The position numbers and the translations under genes were made by a program. Of a stretch of 41,010 bases of DNA, positions 19,401 through 27,651 are shown piece by piece. A model generated the notes under the pieces. It had not been told where the DNA came from. It worked only from the letters and a program-made list of their open reading frames with translations, and made no database searches. The stretch lies in contig NZ_PNJW01000024.1 in assembly GCF_013822155.1 (NCBI RefSeq), positions 1-41,010 on the forward strand, given 5' to 3'. The stretch's first letter is position 1. Every line of letters begins with the position of its first letter. The stretch is from Flavobacterium sp. Its GTDB lineage: Bacteria; Bacteroidota; Bacteroidia; Flavobacteriales; Flavobacteriaceae.

Positions 19401-20414
19401 ATGACAGAAATTCAAATTGAAACAGCAAAAATGCTATTGACGAGTTCTAAAAAAATCGTCATTTTACCACATCGAAATCCTGATGGTGACGCCATGGGTT
19501 CAACCTTAGCTTTATACCATTTTCTGAAAAAACTAAATCACCAACCTATACTTATTTCCCCTAATGAATTTCCTGATTTTTTAGCTTGGATGCCGGGTTC
19601 AGAGACCGTTTTGATTTATGAAAAAGATAAAGTAGGTACAAAAGCAGTTTTAGAACAAGCAGAATTGATTTTTACTTTAGATTTTAATGCTCTTCATAGA
19701 ACTGGAGAAATGGAACATGATTTGACTACACTCAAAGCTCCATTTATCATGATAGATCATCACCAAGCCCCCGATTCATATGCGGAAGTAACCTTTTCTG
19801 ACACAACTTATGGTTCAACCTGTGAAATGGTTTATGATTTTATTGCGGATTTAAATGGTTTAGAATTAATAGATAAAACCATCGCAACTTGTTTATATGC
19901 AGGAATTGTAACAGATTCCGGCTCTTTTAAATTCCCAAAAACAACAGGAAAAACTCACCGAACGGTTGCTCATTTAATTGATTTAGGAATTGATAATAGT
20001 GAAATTCACAATTTGTTGTTCAACAACAATTCATTCGAAAGCTTACAATTATTAGGTAAAGCTCTTCAAAACATGAAACTTTTGAAAGCTCAAAAAACAG
20101 CTTATATTACTTTAACACAAGAAGAACTTGATCGCTATCACTTTAAAAAAGGAGATACGGAAGGAATTGTAAATTATGGATTATCAATCAAAGACATTAT
20201 CTTTGCAGCCATTTTTATCGAAAATAAAGAAGAAGGAATTATTAAAATTTCGCTCCGTTCCATCGGTGATTTTGACGTAAATCAACTAGCTCGGGAACAT
20301 TTTCACGGTGGCGGTCACATCAATGCAGCCGGTGGAAAATCATTAGTTTCGATGAAGGAAACCATTAGTAATTTTGAACAAATTGTAAAAAACAACCCTA
20401 ATTTAAAATTCTAA
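19401..20414 (+). CDS. nrnA: DHH-family phosphoesterase, NrnA type (nanoRNase/pAp phosphatase)
   Basis: 337 residues. The DHH domain has PHRNPDGDAMGS as motif I, DFNALHRTGEM as motif II and IDHHQAP with Asp119-His120-His121. The C-terminal DHHA1 domain ends in the substrate loop HGGGHINAAGGKS. These bind two metal ions and act on very short RNAs and on 3'-phosphoadenosine 5'-phosphate. The stop codon is followed with no gap by the gldI ATG, so the two are translationally coupled in an operon. Confidence 0.92.
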   Translation: MTEIQIETAKMLLTSSKKIVILPHRNPDGDAMGSTLALYHFLKKLNHQPILISPNEFPDFLAWMPGSETVLIYEKDKVGTKAVLEQAELIFTLDFNALHRTGEMEHDLTTLKAPFIMIDHHQAPDSYAEVTFSDTTYGSTCEMVYDFIADLNGLELIDKTIATCLYAGIVTDSGSFKFPKTTGKTHRTVAHLIDLGIDNSEIHNLLFNNNSFESLQLLGKALQNMKLLKAQKTAYITLTQEELDRYHFKKGDTEGIVNYGLSIKDIIFAAIFIENKEEGIIKISLRSIGDFDVNQLAREHFHGGGHINAAGGKSLVSMKETISNFEQIVKNNPNLKF

Positions 20415-20999
20415 ATGAAACTTAACTATTTTAAATTCCTTATATTTTTTGGCATGCTATTCGCTTACGGTTGCAAAGAACCGGAAGCAAGAAAGCCCGT
20501 TTATAAATCGTCAGGTAGTTTTATGAAAGAGTCAATTGTTAGAAATAAAAAATTGATTGTAGCCGAAGAAAAAGCAATTGATTCCATCATTAAAAGTAAT
20601 CCTGAAAAAAAATATCTTGCTTCTGAAAAAGGATATTGGTATACGTATGAAATACAAAACCAAAAAGATACTTTGCGACCTAAACGTGGGGATGTTGCTT
20701 TTTTTGACTATGAAATTTTTGATTTAAAAGGAAACATTATTTATACTGCATTAGAGCTCAGACCTCAAAATTATTTGGTCGATAAACAAGAAATAATGAT
20801 TGGCCTGCGTGATGGTATAAAATTAATGCGAAAAAATGAAAAAGTGTCTTTTCTGTTTCCCTCTCACATCGCTTATGGCTATTTGGGTGATAAAAACAGA
20901 ATTGGTTCAAATGTCCCGATTATTTGTACCGTTACCTTAACGGATTTTAAAAAAGAAAGTGATAATAATAATAATAATAATAACAGCTCAAATCAATAA
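20415..20999 (+). CDS. gldI: Gliding motility-associated lipoprotein GldI, FKBP-type prolyl isomerase
   Basis: 194 residues. A lipoprotein signal peptide ends at FAYGC (Cys20). After a helical stretch (about 35-80) comes an FKBP fold (about 90-180): RPKRGDVAFFDYEIFD, IMIGLRDGIKLMRKNEK, FPSHIAYGYLG and VPIICTVTLTDF. GldI is needed for gliding in Flavobacterium johnsoniae, where gliding depends on the T9SS; it likely folds periplasmic or outer-membrane parts. The C-terminus has seven Asn in a row encoded by AAT repeats. The gene abuts nrnA and is followed after 12 bp by two further prolyl isomerase genes. Confidence 0.93.
   Translation: MKLNYFKFLIFFGMLFAYGCKEPEARKPVYKSSGSFMKESIVRNKKLIVAEEKAIDSIIKSNPEKKYLASEKGYWYTYEIQNQKDTLRPKRGDVAFFDYEIFDLKGNIIYTALELRPQNYLVDKQEIMIGLRDGIKLMRKNEKVSFLFPSHIAYGYLGDKNRIGSNVPIICTVTLTDFKKESDNNNNNNNSSNQ
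20964..20984 (+). repeat. AAT trinucleotide repeat in the gldI 3' end
   Basis: Six AAT codons plus AAC give seven Asn near the C-terminus of GldI. Changes in copy number would keep the frame. Confidence 0.9.
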
Positions 21000-21011
21000 C
21001 TATTTTAAAAA

Positions 21012-22139
21012 ATGAAAAAAATTGTATTTCTATTTTTAAGTTTGACTTCTCTTCTTCTAGTTTCTTGTGGAGAGAACTATGACCGTTTAGGAGACGGTAT
21101 TTTTGGTGTCATAAAAACCGGTAAAGGGGAGATAATTGTATCCTTAGAATATAATAAAACACCTATAACCGTAGCAAACTTTATATTGTTAGCCGAAGGA
21201 ACCAATAAGCATGTAACTTTAGAATCAAAAAAGGGAGTCCCTTTTTATGATGGTTTAAAATTTCATCGCGTGGAAGCTAATTTTATGATTCAAGGTGGTG
21301 ATCCAAATGGAGACGGAACCGGCGGACCGGGTTATAATTTTATGGATGAAATAACCGATTTATCACACGAAGGTCCAGGTACTTTATCGATGGCAAATGC
21401 AGGTCCCGGAACGAATGGTTCACAATTTTTTATAACCCATGTTGAAACAAAGTTTTTAGATGGTAGACATACCGTTTTTGGTAAAGTAAAAGAAGGTCAG
21501 GAAGTAGTGAATGCTATTGCAAAAGATGATGTAATTGAGAGTATAATTATCGTTAGAAACGGTGAAGCAGCTAAAAAGTTTGATGCTGTGAAAGTATTTG
21601 ATGACCGATTGAAAACAGAAGCAGAAAACAGAAAAAAAATGGAAGCGGAAGAGGCCATCAAAAAAGAGGCTTTTCTGGCTGAATTCAAAGAAGTTATAGA
21701 TACAAAATTAGCCTTCTTCGAAACCCAGAAAAAAGCAGCTCAAAAATCAGCTTCCGGATTACAGTATGCTATTTATGAAAAAGGAAAAGGAAAAAAACCT
21801 GCAAATGGTTCCACTGTATATGTTCACTACGCCGGGTTTTTTGAAAGCGGAGAACTTTTTGACAGTAGTAAAGAAGATGTTTCAAAAGCTTTTGGAAAAT
21901 TTGATCAAAATAGAGCCGATGCTAAAGCCTATACCCCATTTCCATTTCAATACGGTAATAAAACTGGTTTAATTCCGGGATTTTTAGAAGGATTAGAAAA
22001 ATTAAACTTTGGGGATAAGGCTATTTTATTCATACCTTCTCAATTAGGTTATGGTGAAGCAGGTGCTGGCGGAATTATACCTCCAAATTCAAATTTAATT
22101 TTTGAAATCGAACTATTAGAAGAATTACCTAAACAATAA
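21012..22139 (+). CDS. Cyclophilin-FKBP fusion prolyl isomerase, lipoprotein
   Basis: 375 residues. A lipoprotein signal ends at LLVSC (Cys19). The cyclophilin domain (about 28-190) keeps the catalytic Arg86 in [36 protein letters not shown] and HTVFGKV. A charged helical linker (about 195-245) leads to an FKBP domain (about 247-372) with VYVHYAGFFESGELFDSS, GLIPGFLEGLEKLNFGDKA and IPSQLGYGEAGAGGIIPP. The FKBP domain has about 24 extra residues (287-310) after the LFDSS strand that its neighbour lacks. It should help fold proteins in the periplasm or at the membrane. It lies 12 bp after gldI and 18 bp before a paralogue. Confidence 0.92.
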   Translation: MKKIVFLFLSLTSLLLVSCGENYDRLGDGIFGVIKTGKGEIIVSLEYNKTPITVANFILLAEGTNKHVTLESKKGVPFYDGLKFHRVEANFMIQGGDPNGDGTGGPGYNFMDEITDLSHEGPGTLSMANAGPGTNGSQFFITHVETKFLDGRHTVFGKVKEGQEVVNAIAKDDVIESIIIVRNGEAAKKFDAVKVFDDRLKTEAENRKKMEAEEAIKKEAFLAEFKEVIDTKLAFFETQKKAAQKSASGLQYAIYEKGKGKKPANGSTVYVHYAGFFESGELFDSSKEDVSKAFGKFDQNRADAKAYTPFPFQYGNKTGLIPGFLEGLEKLNFGDKAILFIPSQLGYGEAGAGGIIPPNSNLIFEIELLEELPKQ

Positions 22140-22157
22140 TTATAAAATTAACAAAAC

Positions 22158-23171
22158 ATGAAAAAAATAATTTCAATTTTCATTCTATCCATTAGTTTGT
22201 CAACCCTTGCTCAAACTGAAAATGGTTTATACGCAGAAATTCAAACTATAAAAGGTAAAATCCTTTTAAAATTAGAGTTTGAAAAAACACCCATCACAGT
22301 AGCAAATTTTGTTTCATTGGCAGAAGGAACAAACATGGAAGTAACTGATGCCAATTTAAAAGGAAAACCTTTTTTCAACGGACTTAAATTTCACCGTGTT
22401 ATTGCCAATTTCATGATTCAAGGGGGAGATCCAACCGGAACCGGAAGCGGTAACCCAGGGTACAAATTCGCAGATGAAATTACCGATTTAAAACACAATA
22501 GCCCCGGTATATTATCTATGGCAAATGCAGGCCCTGGAACGAATGGTTCACAGTTTTTTATCACCCATGTAGCTACTCCACATTTAGATGGAAAACACAC
22601 TGTTTTTGGAAAAGTTATAGAAGGTCAAGATGTAGTGAATGCTATTGCCCAAAACGATATGATGGACAAAGTAACTATCATTCGCGTAGGAGATGCCGCT
22701 AAAAAATTTGATGCTCCAAAAGTTTTTCAAGGTAGATTAGCTGCTGAAATAGAAAAGCAAAAGAAAAAAGAAGAAGCATTAAAAGTTGAAAAAATAAAAT
22801 TTAACGAATACGTTAAAAAAACATTTCCTAAAGCAAAAATTTCACCTTCAGGATTAGCTTATATAATTGAAAAAACAGGAACCGGTGAAAATGCAAAAGC
22901 AGGTAATAATGTATCCGTACATTATATTGGCGAATTAGATAATGGCAAACAATTTGACAGTTCTTATGAAAGAAATCAACCTATTGAATTTGTATTAGGA
23001 CAAGGTCGTGTAATTCCGGGTTGGGAAGAAGGAATTGCGTTGTTAAATAAAGGAGCAAAAGTTAAACTGATTATTCCTTATTGGTTAGCTTACGGAGAAA
23101 GTGGAAGACCTCCGGTTATTCCTGAAAAAGCAACTTTGATTTTTAATACGGAACTAATCGAAATTAAATAA
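22158..23171 (+). CDS. Cyclophilin-FKBP fusion prolyl isomerase, soluble periplasmic paralogue
   Basis: 337 residues. The signal peptide is cleaved before QTENGLY (no lipobox), so this copy is soluble while its upstream paralogue is lipid-anchored. The cyclophilin domain (about 22-185) has Arg80 in [16 protein letters not shown] and [17 protein letters not shown] helical linker (190-228) leads to a compact, canonical FKBP domain (230-337): [31 protein letters not shown] and [13 protein letters not shown]. It is the last gene of the nrnA-gldI-isomerase run and is followed by a terminator. The two fusions look like a tandem duplication. Confidence 0.93.
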   Translation: MKKIISIFILSISLSTLAQTENGLYAEIQTIKGKILLKLEFEKTPITVANFVSLAEGTNMEVTDANLKGKPFFNGLKFHRVIANFMIQGGDPTGTGSGNPGYKFADEITDLKHNSPGILSMANAGPGTNGSQFFITHVATPHLDGKHTVFGKVIEGQDVVNAIAQNDMMDKVTIIRVGDAAKKFDAPKVFQGRLAAEIEKQKKKEEALKVEKIKFNEYVKKTFPKAKISPSGLAYIIEKTGTGENAKAGNNVSVHYIGELDNGKQFDSSYERNQPIEFVLGQGRVIPGWEEGIALLNKGAKVKLIIPYWLAYGESGRPPVIPEKATLIFNTELIEIK

Positions 23172-23180
23172 TTTCTATTT

Positions 23181-23214
23181 AAAAACCGAAACCCGAAAAG
23201 TTTCGGTTTTTTTA
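23181..23214. terminator. Terminator at the end of the gldI/isomerase operon
   Basis: A 12-bp stem, AAAAACCGAAAC at 23181-23192 and GTTTCGGTTTTT at 23200-23211, with a 7-nt loop and T run. Its left A run makes it usable by the convergent gene ending at 23212, whose stop codon overlaps the T run. Confidence 0.85.
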
Positions 23215-23649
23215 TGCTTTGAATTTCCAGTCAAATTCATCTTGATTTTTAATGATTGCACCCATTTCAACTTTTATCACTTGACCAAATTCAGCTTGTA
23301 AAATTATCCAATTCTCTTCATTGAAGTAATTGGTCACACTATCAAATACTTCCTCTTCAGATAATGTAAACCCTTTTTTTTCCAAAAAAGATTTCACTTC
23401 AATTAAGTCTTGACCAATCACTTTTTGATTAAACAAACGTATTTCAGGATTTGATATAATGATATAACCCAATCTGAAATCTTCTTCTTGATAAAAAGTT
23501 AAACGGGCTTTTAAAGCATTATACAATAAAATCTGATTATCATCTTCATCTTTAAAAACTGAATCTGCCTTTCCAAATAAACTTTCAACATCTTTTTGCT
23601 TCATCCCAAAAAGCAATTGATCTAATCCAAATTTAGGTTTAAGTTCCAT
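23212..23649 (-). CDS. Conserved-looking protein of unknown function, 145 aa
   Basis: I do not recognise this gene. It encodes a soluble, acidic protein without signal peptide or membrane segment. It opens with LDQLLFGMKQKDVESLFGKADSVF, a pattern seen in small domains where a Gly-Met-x-x-x-x-V helix precedes a Gly-x-x-D strand (BamE-like or immunity-type folds share it), and then repeats a similar helix-strand unit in its second half (VIGQDLIEVKSFLEKKGF). Two copies of an alpha/beta unit are therefore possible. Its start lies 2 bp after the MATE transporter stop, so it is the second gene of that operon. Confidence 0.7.
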   Translation of the reverse strand: MELKPKFGLDQLLFGMKQKDVESLFGKADSVFKDEDDNQILLYNALKARLTFYQEEDFRLGYIIISNPEIRLFNQKVIGQDLIEVKSFLEKKGFTLSEEEVFDSVTNYFNEENWIILQAEFGQVIKVEMGAIIKNQDEFDWKFKA

Positions 23650-23651
23650 GC

Positions 23652-25031
23652 TTACTTATTTTGAATAATTAATTTTTTTGTTAAGGTATTGAAACGATAG
23701 AATAAAAACACAGCTGCAGTTGACAAGCCGGCTAACAATCCAATCCAAACCCCAATGGCTTTAAGTTCTGTATACAATCCCAAGTAAATTGAAATTGGAA
23801 AACCAATCACCCAATAGGCAACAAAAGTAATATACATGGGAATTTTTACATCTTGTAAACCTCTCAAAGCTCCCAAAACTACCACTTGCAATCCGTCTGA
23901 TATTTGAAACAAAGCGGCTACAATCAATAATTGTGAAGCAATGGCTACTACTTCCAAATTATCTTGTAAATGCATCGTTTGTTCCAAATTTAAAAAAGGA
24001 ATTGGAAGTACTTTATGGAAAATAATAAACAGTAATGCAAAAACTATTTCCAACAAAGTAGCTAATAGAAAGATGGATACTGCAACAATTCGCAATTTTT
24101 TATAATCCTGTAATCCTTTTTGATTTCCCACGCGAATCATCGCTGTTACACTCAGTCCCATCGCAAACATAAACGTTAAAGAAGCCAAGCTCAATGCTAT
24201 TTGATTAGCCGCTTGACTCGTAGTTCCAATCATTCCGCAGAGCCAAATTGCCCCGGTAAACAACGCCACTTCAAAAAACATTTGCAATGCGGATGGAGTT
24301 CCTAAATTGACAATTTTTTTAATAGTTGACTTCGAAATTTCCTCCCAACTGAATTTTTCAAAATAGGGATGGAATTTAGGTTTTTTCACCATCACATAAT
24401 GCATAAAAGCCAACATGACAATACGTGCGGTAATTGTGCCAATAGCTGCTCCAACGATTCCCATAGCAGGAAAAATCCAAATTCCGAAGATTAAAAAATA
24501 ATTGATAATTACGTTGACAATATTTCCAATAATCGTCGCCCACATGGAATATTTGGTTTCACTTTTTCCATCAGCAAATTGTTTATAAGCTTGAAACATA
24601 ATCAATGGAATCAATGAAAAAGCTACGATATCTAAATAAGGTTTTGCCAATTCTACTACTTCTGCGGGTTGACCCATAAAAGCAATTAATGGTTTGGCAA
24701 AAAAGATGAGTAAAAACAAAATCACCCCAAGCAACGTACATAAAAACAGGCCGTTATGAAAGGCTCCTCTGCCCTTTTCGATTGATTTTTCACCATCCGC
24801 TTCAGCAACAATAGGGGTTATGGCAGTAGAAAAACCAATTCCCAATGACATGGCTATAAAAATAAAACTATTCCCAAGTGAAACTGCCGCCAATTCTTTG
24901 GGTCCCAACTGTCCCACCATCGCATTATCAACAATCCCCACAACAGTATGCCCTAACATTCCGATGATGATAGGATAGGCTAATCGCAGATTATAACCAA
25001 ATTCTTGTGTGTAAGTTTTGAGTGTCATCAT
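23652..25031 (-). CDS. MATE family multidrug efflux transporter
   Basis: 459 residues with about 12 membrane segments in two homologous halves, the MATE plan. Recognisable parts are NLRLAYPIIIGMLGHTVVGIVDNAMVGQLG at the start, given here only by its first and last residues (14-43), and the equivalent VNLGTPSALQMFFEVALF opening the second half. These pumps export cationic drugs, organic cations or other small molecules using Na+ or H+. The start could be either of two adjacent ATGs (25029-25031 or 25026-25028). A 145-residue unknown gene follows after 2 bp and may act with it. Confidence 0.9.
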   Translation of the reverse strand: MMTLKTYTQEFGYNLRLAYPIIIGMLGHTVVGIVDNAMVGQLGPKELAAVSLGNSFIFIAMSLGIGFSTAITPIVAEADGEKSIEKGRGAFHNGLFLCTLLGVILFLLIFFAKPLIAFMGQPAEVVELAKPYLDIVAFSLIPLIMFQAYKQFADGKSETKYSMWATIIGNIVNVIINYFLIFGIWIFPAMGIVGAAIGTITARIVMLAFMHYVMVKKPKFHPYFEKFSWEEISKSTIKKIVNLGTPSALQMFFEVALFTGAIWLCGMIGTTSQAANQIALSLASLTFMFAMGLSVTAMIRVGNQKGLQDYKKLRIVAVSIFLLATLLEIVFALLFIIFHKVLPIPFLNLEQTMHLQDNLEVVAIASQLLIVAALFQISDGLQVVVLGALRGLQDVKIPMYITFVAYWVIGFPISIYLGLYTELKAIGVWIGLLAGLSTAAVFLFYRFNTLTKKLIIQNK

Positions 25032-25047
25032 TATTTTATAACGATGG

Positions 25048-25055
25048 CAAAAGTA
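25048..25055 (-). promoter_or_regulatory. -7 promoter element (TACTTTTG) for the MATE operon
   Basis: Plus-strand CAAAAGTA, a perfect TAnnTTTG on the minus strand, 16 bp ahead of the first ATG. No clear -33 TTG. Confidence 0.55.
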
Positions 25056-25139
25056 TGATTTTTATAGCTATCTTTTATCAGTATATATAGCACATTTTAT
25101 GTTTAAATAAAGTAAAAACACTTTTAGTAAATCAGTAAA

Positions 25140-26021
25140 TTAACCCTCCACTTTTAAAAACTCTCGATACAAGGCTATATTTTCTCTCACTTTATCATCC
25201 ATTTCCGGTTCTTTGATATCCGTATATTTTTCAAGTTCATCCAATATGGTTTTCGCAACAATATATCTAGCAGTTTCTTTATTATCTGCCGGCACTATAT
25301 ACCAAGGAGCGTGGGGCTTTGAAGTTTTATTGATGGCTTCCTCATAATTGGTAGTATAGTCATTCCACAATGCTCTTTCTTTTAAATCGCCGGGAGAAAA
25401 TTTCCAATTATGTTTTTCAGTTTCTAAACGTCTCATGAGTCGTTGACGCTGTTCTTCCTTACTCAAATGAAGAAAAAACTTGAGAATAATGACGCCGTTT
25501 GAAGCCACATGCTTTTCAAAGGCATTGATACTTTCAAAACGATTTTCCCAAAATTCAGGCGTAATATCCTCTACCTTTTCAATACCTGGAATATTTTCGT
25601 TCATAATATATTCTGGATGAACACGTGTGACCAATACGTTTTCATAATGTGTACGATTGAAAACAGCAAATTTCCCTTTTTCAGGTAAAGCCAAATAATG
25701 TCGCCATAAAAAATCATGTTCTAATTCAGAAGAATTTGGTGTTTTAAAACTATGAACAACCACGCCACGGGCATTAAACTCCTTAAAAACTTCACGAATC
25801 AAACTGTCTTTTCCTGCCGTATCCATACCTTGCAAACAAATTAATACACCATATCGATTATGAGCATACATCATATCTTGTAGTTTGCTCAATTTTTCAC
25901 GGGTTTTTTGCAGAATTTTTTCTTTCTTTTTTTCGGAAGTTTCAATATCTAAAAAAGTGGGAGCCTTCGCTAAACTTATAGTTGAATCGACTCGAAATTG
26001 TTCAGGTTTTATATTTTTCAT
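25140..26021 (-). CDS. ppk2: Polyphosphate kinase 2 family protein (PPK2)
   Basis: 293 residues. Walker A is GMDTAGKD at 65-72, Walker B is FNRTHYENVLVTRVHP, and the lid region is RLMRRLETEKHNWKFSPGD followed by RALWNDYTTNYEEAI and HAPWYIVPADNK. Family knowledge: transfers phosphate from polyphosphate to nucleoside mono- or diphosphates. The Asn in FNRTHYE replaces the more usual Asp in FDRSHYE, a conservative change I note without interpretation. It is single and divergent from the next gene, with a 47-bp shared promoter region. Confidence 0.92.
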   Translation of the reverse strand: MKNIKPEQFRVDSTISLAKAPTFLDIETSEKKKEKILQKTREKLSKLQDMMYAHNRYGVLICLQGMDTAGKDSLIREVFKEFNARGVVVHSFKTPNSSELEHDFLWRHYLALPEKGKFAVFNRTHYENVLVTRVHPEYIMNENIPGIEKVEDITPEFWENRFESINAFEKHVASNGVIILKFFLHLSKEEQRQRLMRRLETEKHNWKFSPGDLKERALWNDYTTNYEEAINKTSKPHAPWYIVPADNKETARYIVAKTILDELEKYTDIKEPEMDDKVRENIALYREFLKVEG

Positions 26022-26068
26022 GTGATAAGAATTAGATTGTTTAATTTTACACCAAAATACAAAAAATC

Positions 26069-26896
26069 ATGGAGAAATTTCAGTTAGAAGTTTTTTTAAT
26101 ACTTATGAATATCGGATCAGCTTCGGGATTGGTTTATACGGAAGATAAATTATTCTTGATTCAAGACAATAGTACCTATTTGTACCAATATAATTTTTCG
26201 TCTAAGAATTTAACTTTAATTGAATTAGTCGCTGATGCGGCAAAATCAATTGACAAAAAAAACAAACCTGATTTTGAATCAATTACTTTAGTAAAAAATC
26301 AATTGCGTCTATTTGGGTCAGGTTCAGGTTCCAAAAGAAACCAGCTTTTTACCTATGATTTAAAAACAGGTAAAATAACGGAGCGAAACATCCAATCGCA
26401 ACATGAAAGTTTACAAAAAAAGTTTGACATTTCTGCGGAAGATTACAACATAGAAGGCGTTATTTTTTACAATCAAAAAACTTTTTTCTTTCAACGAGGC
26501 AACGGTCCTAAAGCACAAAACGGTGTTTTCATATTAGATGACAACACCAATGAAACAAGCTATCATCCGATTGAATTGCCCGAATTAAAAGGTGTCAAAG
26601 CTACATTTACCGATGCAGTTTTGGTGGATAATCAAATCTACTTTTTGGCTGCTGCCGAAAAATCGGAGTCAACTTATTTAGATGGCGAAGTAACTGGGAC
26701 GATTATTGGCAGACTTTCTCCTGAAAAGTTGAAAGTTGAATATACTGAGAAAATTTCTGATGTCCATAAATTTGAAGGCATCACACTTTACAAAAAAAAT
26801 TGCAATTCTTTGGAATTTTTACTTTGCGAAGATAAAGACTCGGAAGAATTGAAATCAAACATTTATAAATTAACCATAAAAAAAACCACTCGATAA
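26069..26896 (+). CDS. Predicted beta-propeller-like protein of unknown function
   Basis: 275 residues rich in short strands, with no signal peptide (the N-terminus is weakly hydrophobic but follows a charged MEKFQLEVF). It has repeated Trp-poor blades such as SGLVYTEDKLFLIQDNS, DFESITLVKNQLRLFGSGS, NIEGVIFYNQKTFFFQRGNG and KFEGITLYKKN. The recurring E-G/S-I-T/V pattern resembles the DUF6929 proteins common in Bacteroidota (family named from memory). Function unknown. An imperfect -7 box (TAATTTTA, 26042-26049) precedes it. It converges on the CAP lipoprotein gene. Confidence 0.75.
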   Translation: MEKFQLEVFLILMNIGSASGLVYTEDKLFLIQDNSTYLYQYNFSSKNLTLIELVADAAKSIDKKNKPDFESITLVKNQLRLFGSGSGSKRNQLFTYDLKTGKITERNIQSQHESLQKKFDISAEDYNIEGVIFYNQKTFFFQRGNGPKAQNGVFILDDNTNETSYHPIELPELKGVKATFTDAVLVDNQIYFLAAAEKSESTYLDGEVTGTIIGRLSPEKLKVEYTEKISDVHKFEGITLYKKNCNSLEFLLCEDKDSEELKSNIYKLTIKKTTR

Positions 26897-26936
26897 CGAA
26901 TGGTTCTTCTTAGGTTAAGGTAAATTCGGGGCAAAA

Positions 26937-27428
26937 TTACCTTTTCATAAAAATGTTGGTGTAGTATTTTTTTCCGGTTGCAGGATTTGTTTTGATTGAA
27001 ATACCAAAGTGAGTATATTCTCCTTCGATATTTTCTTTGTGACCATCACTTAATAACCAAGCGTTTAAAACACCGGCATTAGACTGATAATTGTAAGCTA
27101 CATTTTCACTCACTTTTAAAGCTCCTAACACTTGTTTGATGTTGTTCGCTCTTTGCTCAAACTGTTGATGACCAACTACATCATTCGAAATCATGTAGTC
27201 ATTATGTTCAGCCGATTTAAAAGAAATGTGATTGATAGGTTGTAAAGTATTTAACCCAACACTAGCTCTGTGCTCATTGATTTTAGACATAAGGTCTAAT
27301 TCAACGTCAGTATAAGAAAAATTCTCAACGATTGGAGCTGCTGCATCTTCTGTTTCAGAAGTTGAACAAGAAATCATAGTGAACACGATTGCAATCGGCA
27401 ACAATGCTCTAAACATTTTTGCTTTCAT
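26937..27428 (-). CDS. CAP-domain (SCP/PR-1-like) lipoprotein
   Basis: 163 residues. A lipoprotein signal ends at FTMISC (Cys21). The CAP domain (about 40-163) begins with DLMSKINEHRASVGL and keeps SAEHNDYMISND, the His/Glu metal-site residues (AEH, SENVAYN), LLSDGHKENIEGEYTHFGI and a closing strand KKYYTNIFMKR. CAP proteins occur as surface-exposed lipoproteins in many bacteria; the biochemical role is uncertain. The region just upstream contains a 29-bp direct repeat that overlaps its likely promoter. Confidence 0.9.
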   Translation of the reverse strand: MKAKMFRALLPIAIVFTMISCSTSETEDAAAPIVENFSYTDVELDLMSKINEHRASVGLNTLQPINHISFKSAEHNDYMISNDVVGHQQFEQRANNIKQVLGALKVSENVAYNYQSNAGVLNAWLLSDGHKENIEGEYTHFGISIKTNPATGKKYYTNIFMKR

Positions 27429-27447
27429 AGTAGTAGGTTAAGTTTTA

Positions 27448-27529
27448 AAAGTAGATGTGGGGCAAATACCTTTATGTTAGTTTAATCTTTTTAAAGCTGT
27501 AAAGTAGATGTGGAGCAAATATCTTTGTG
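27448..27529 (-). repeat. 29-bp imperfect direct repeat upstream of the CAP lipoprotein gene
   Basis: Copies at 27448-27476 and 27501-27529 match at 26 of 29 positions (core AAAGTAGATGTGG), 53 bp apart. Copy 1 holds a near -7 box for the CAP gene (minus-strand TACTTTTA, plus-strand 27446-27453, one mismatch). The rest of the 223-bp spacer to pdxH shows nothing I can name. Confidence 0.8.
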
Positions 27530-27651
27530 CTTCAGTAATAAGAACGTTTCATTTTGTTTGATGAGTCAATATTACTACTATGTCGTTAAAGTGCCAAATA
27601 AAATCGATGAAATACGCTTTTTTTTTATTTAAAAATGTTTTTTCTTACATA

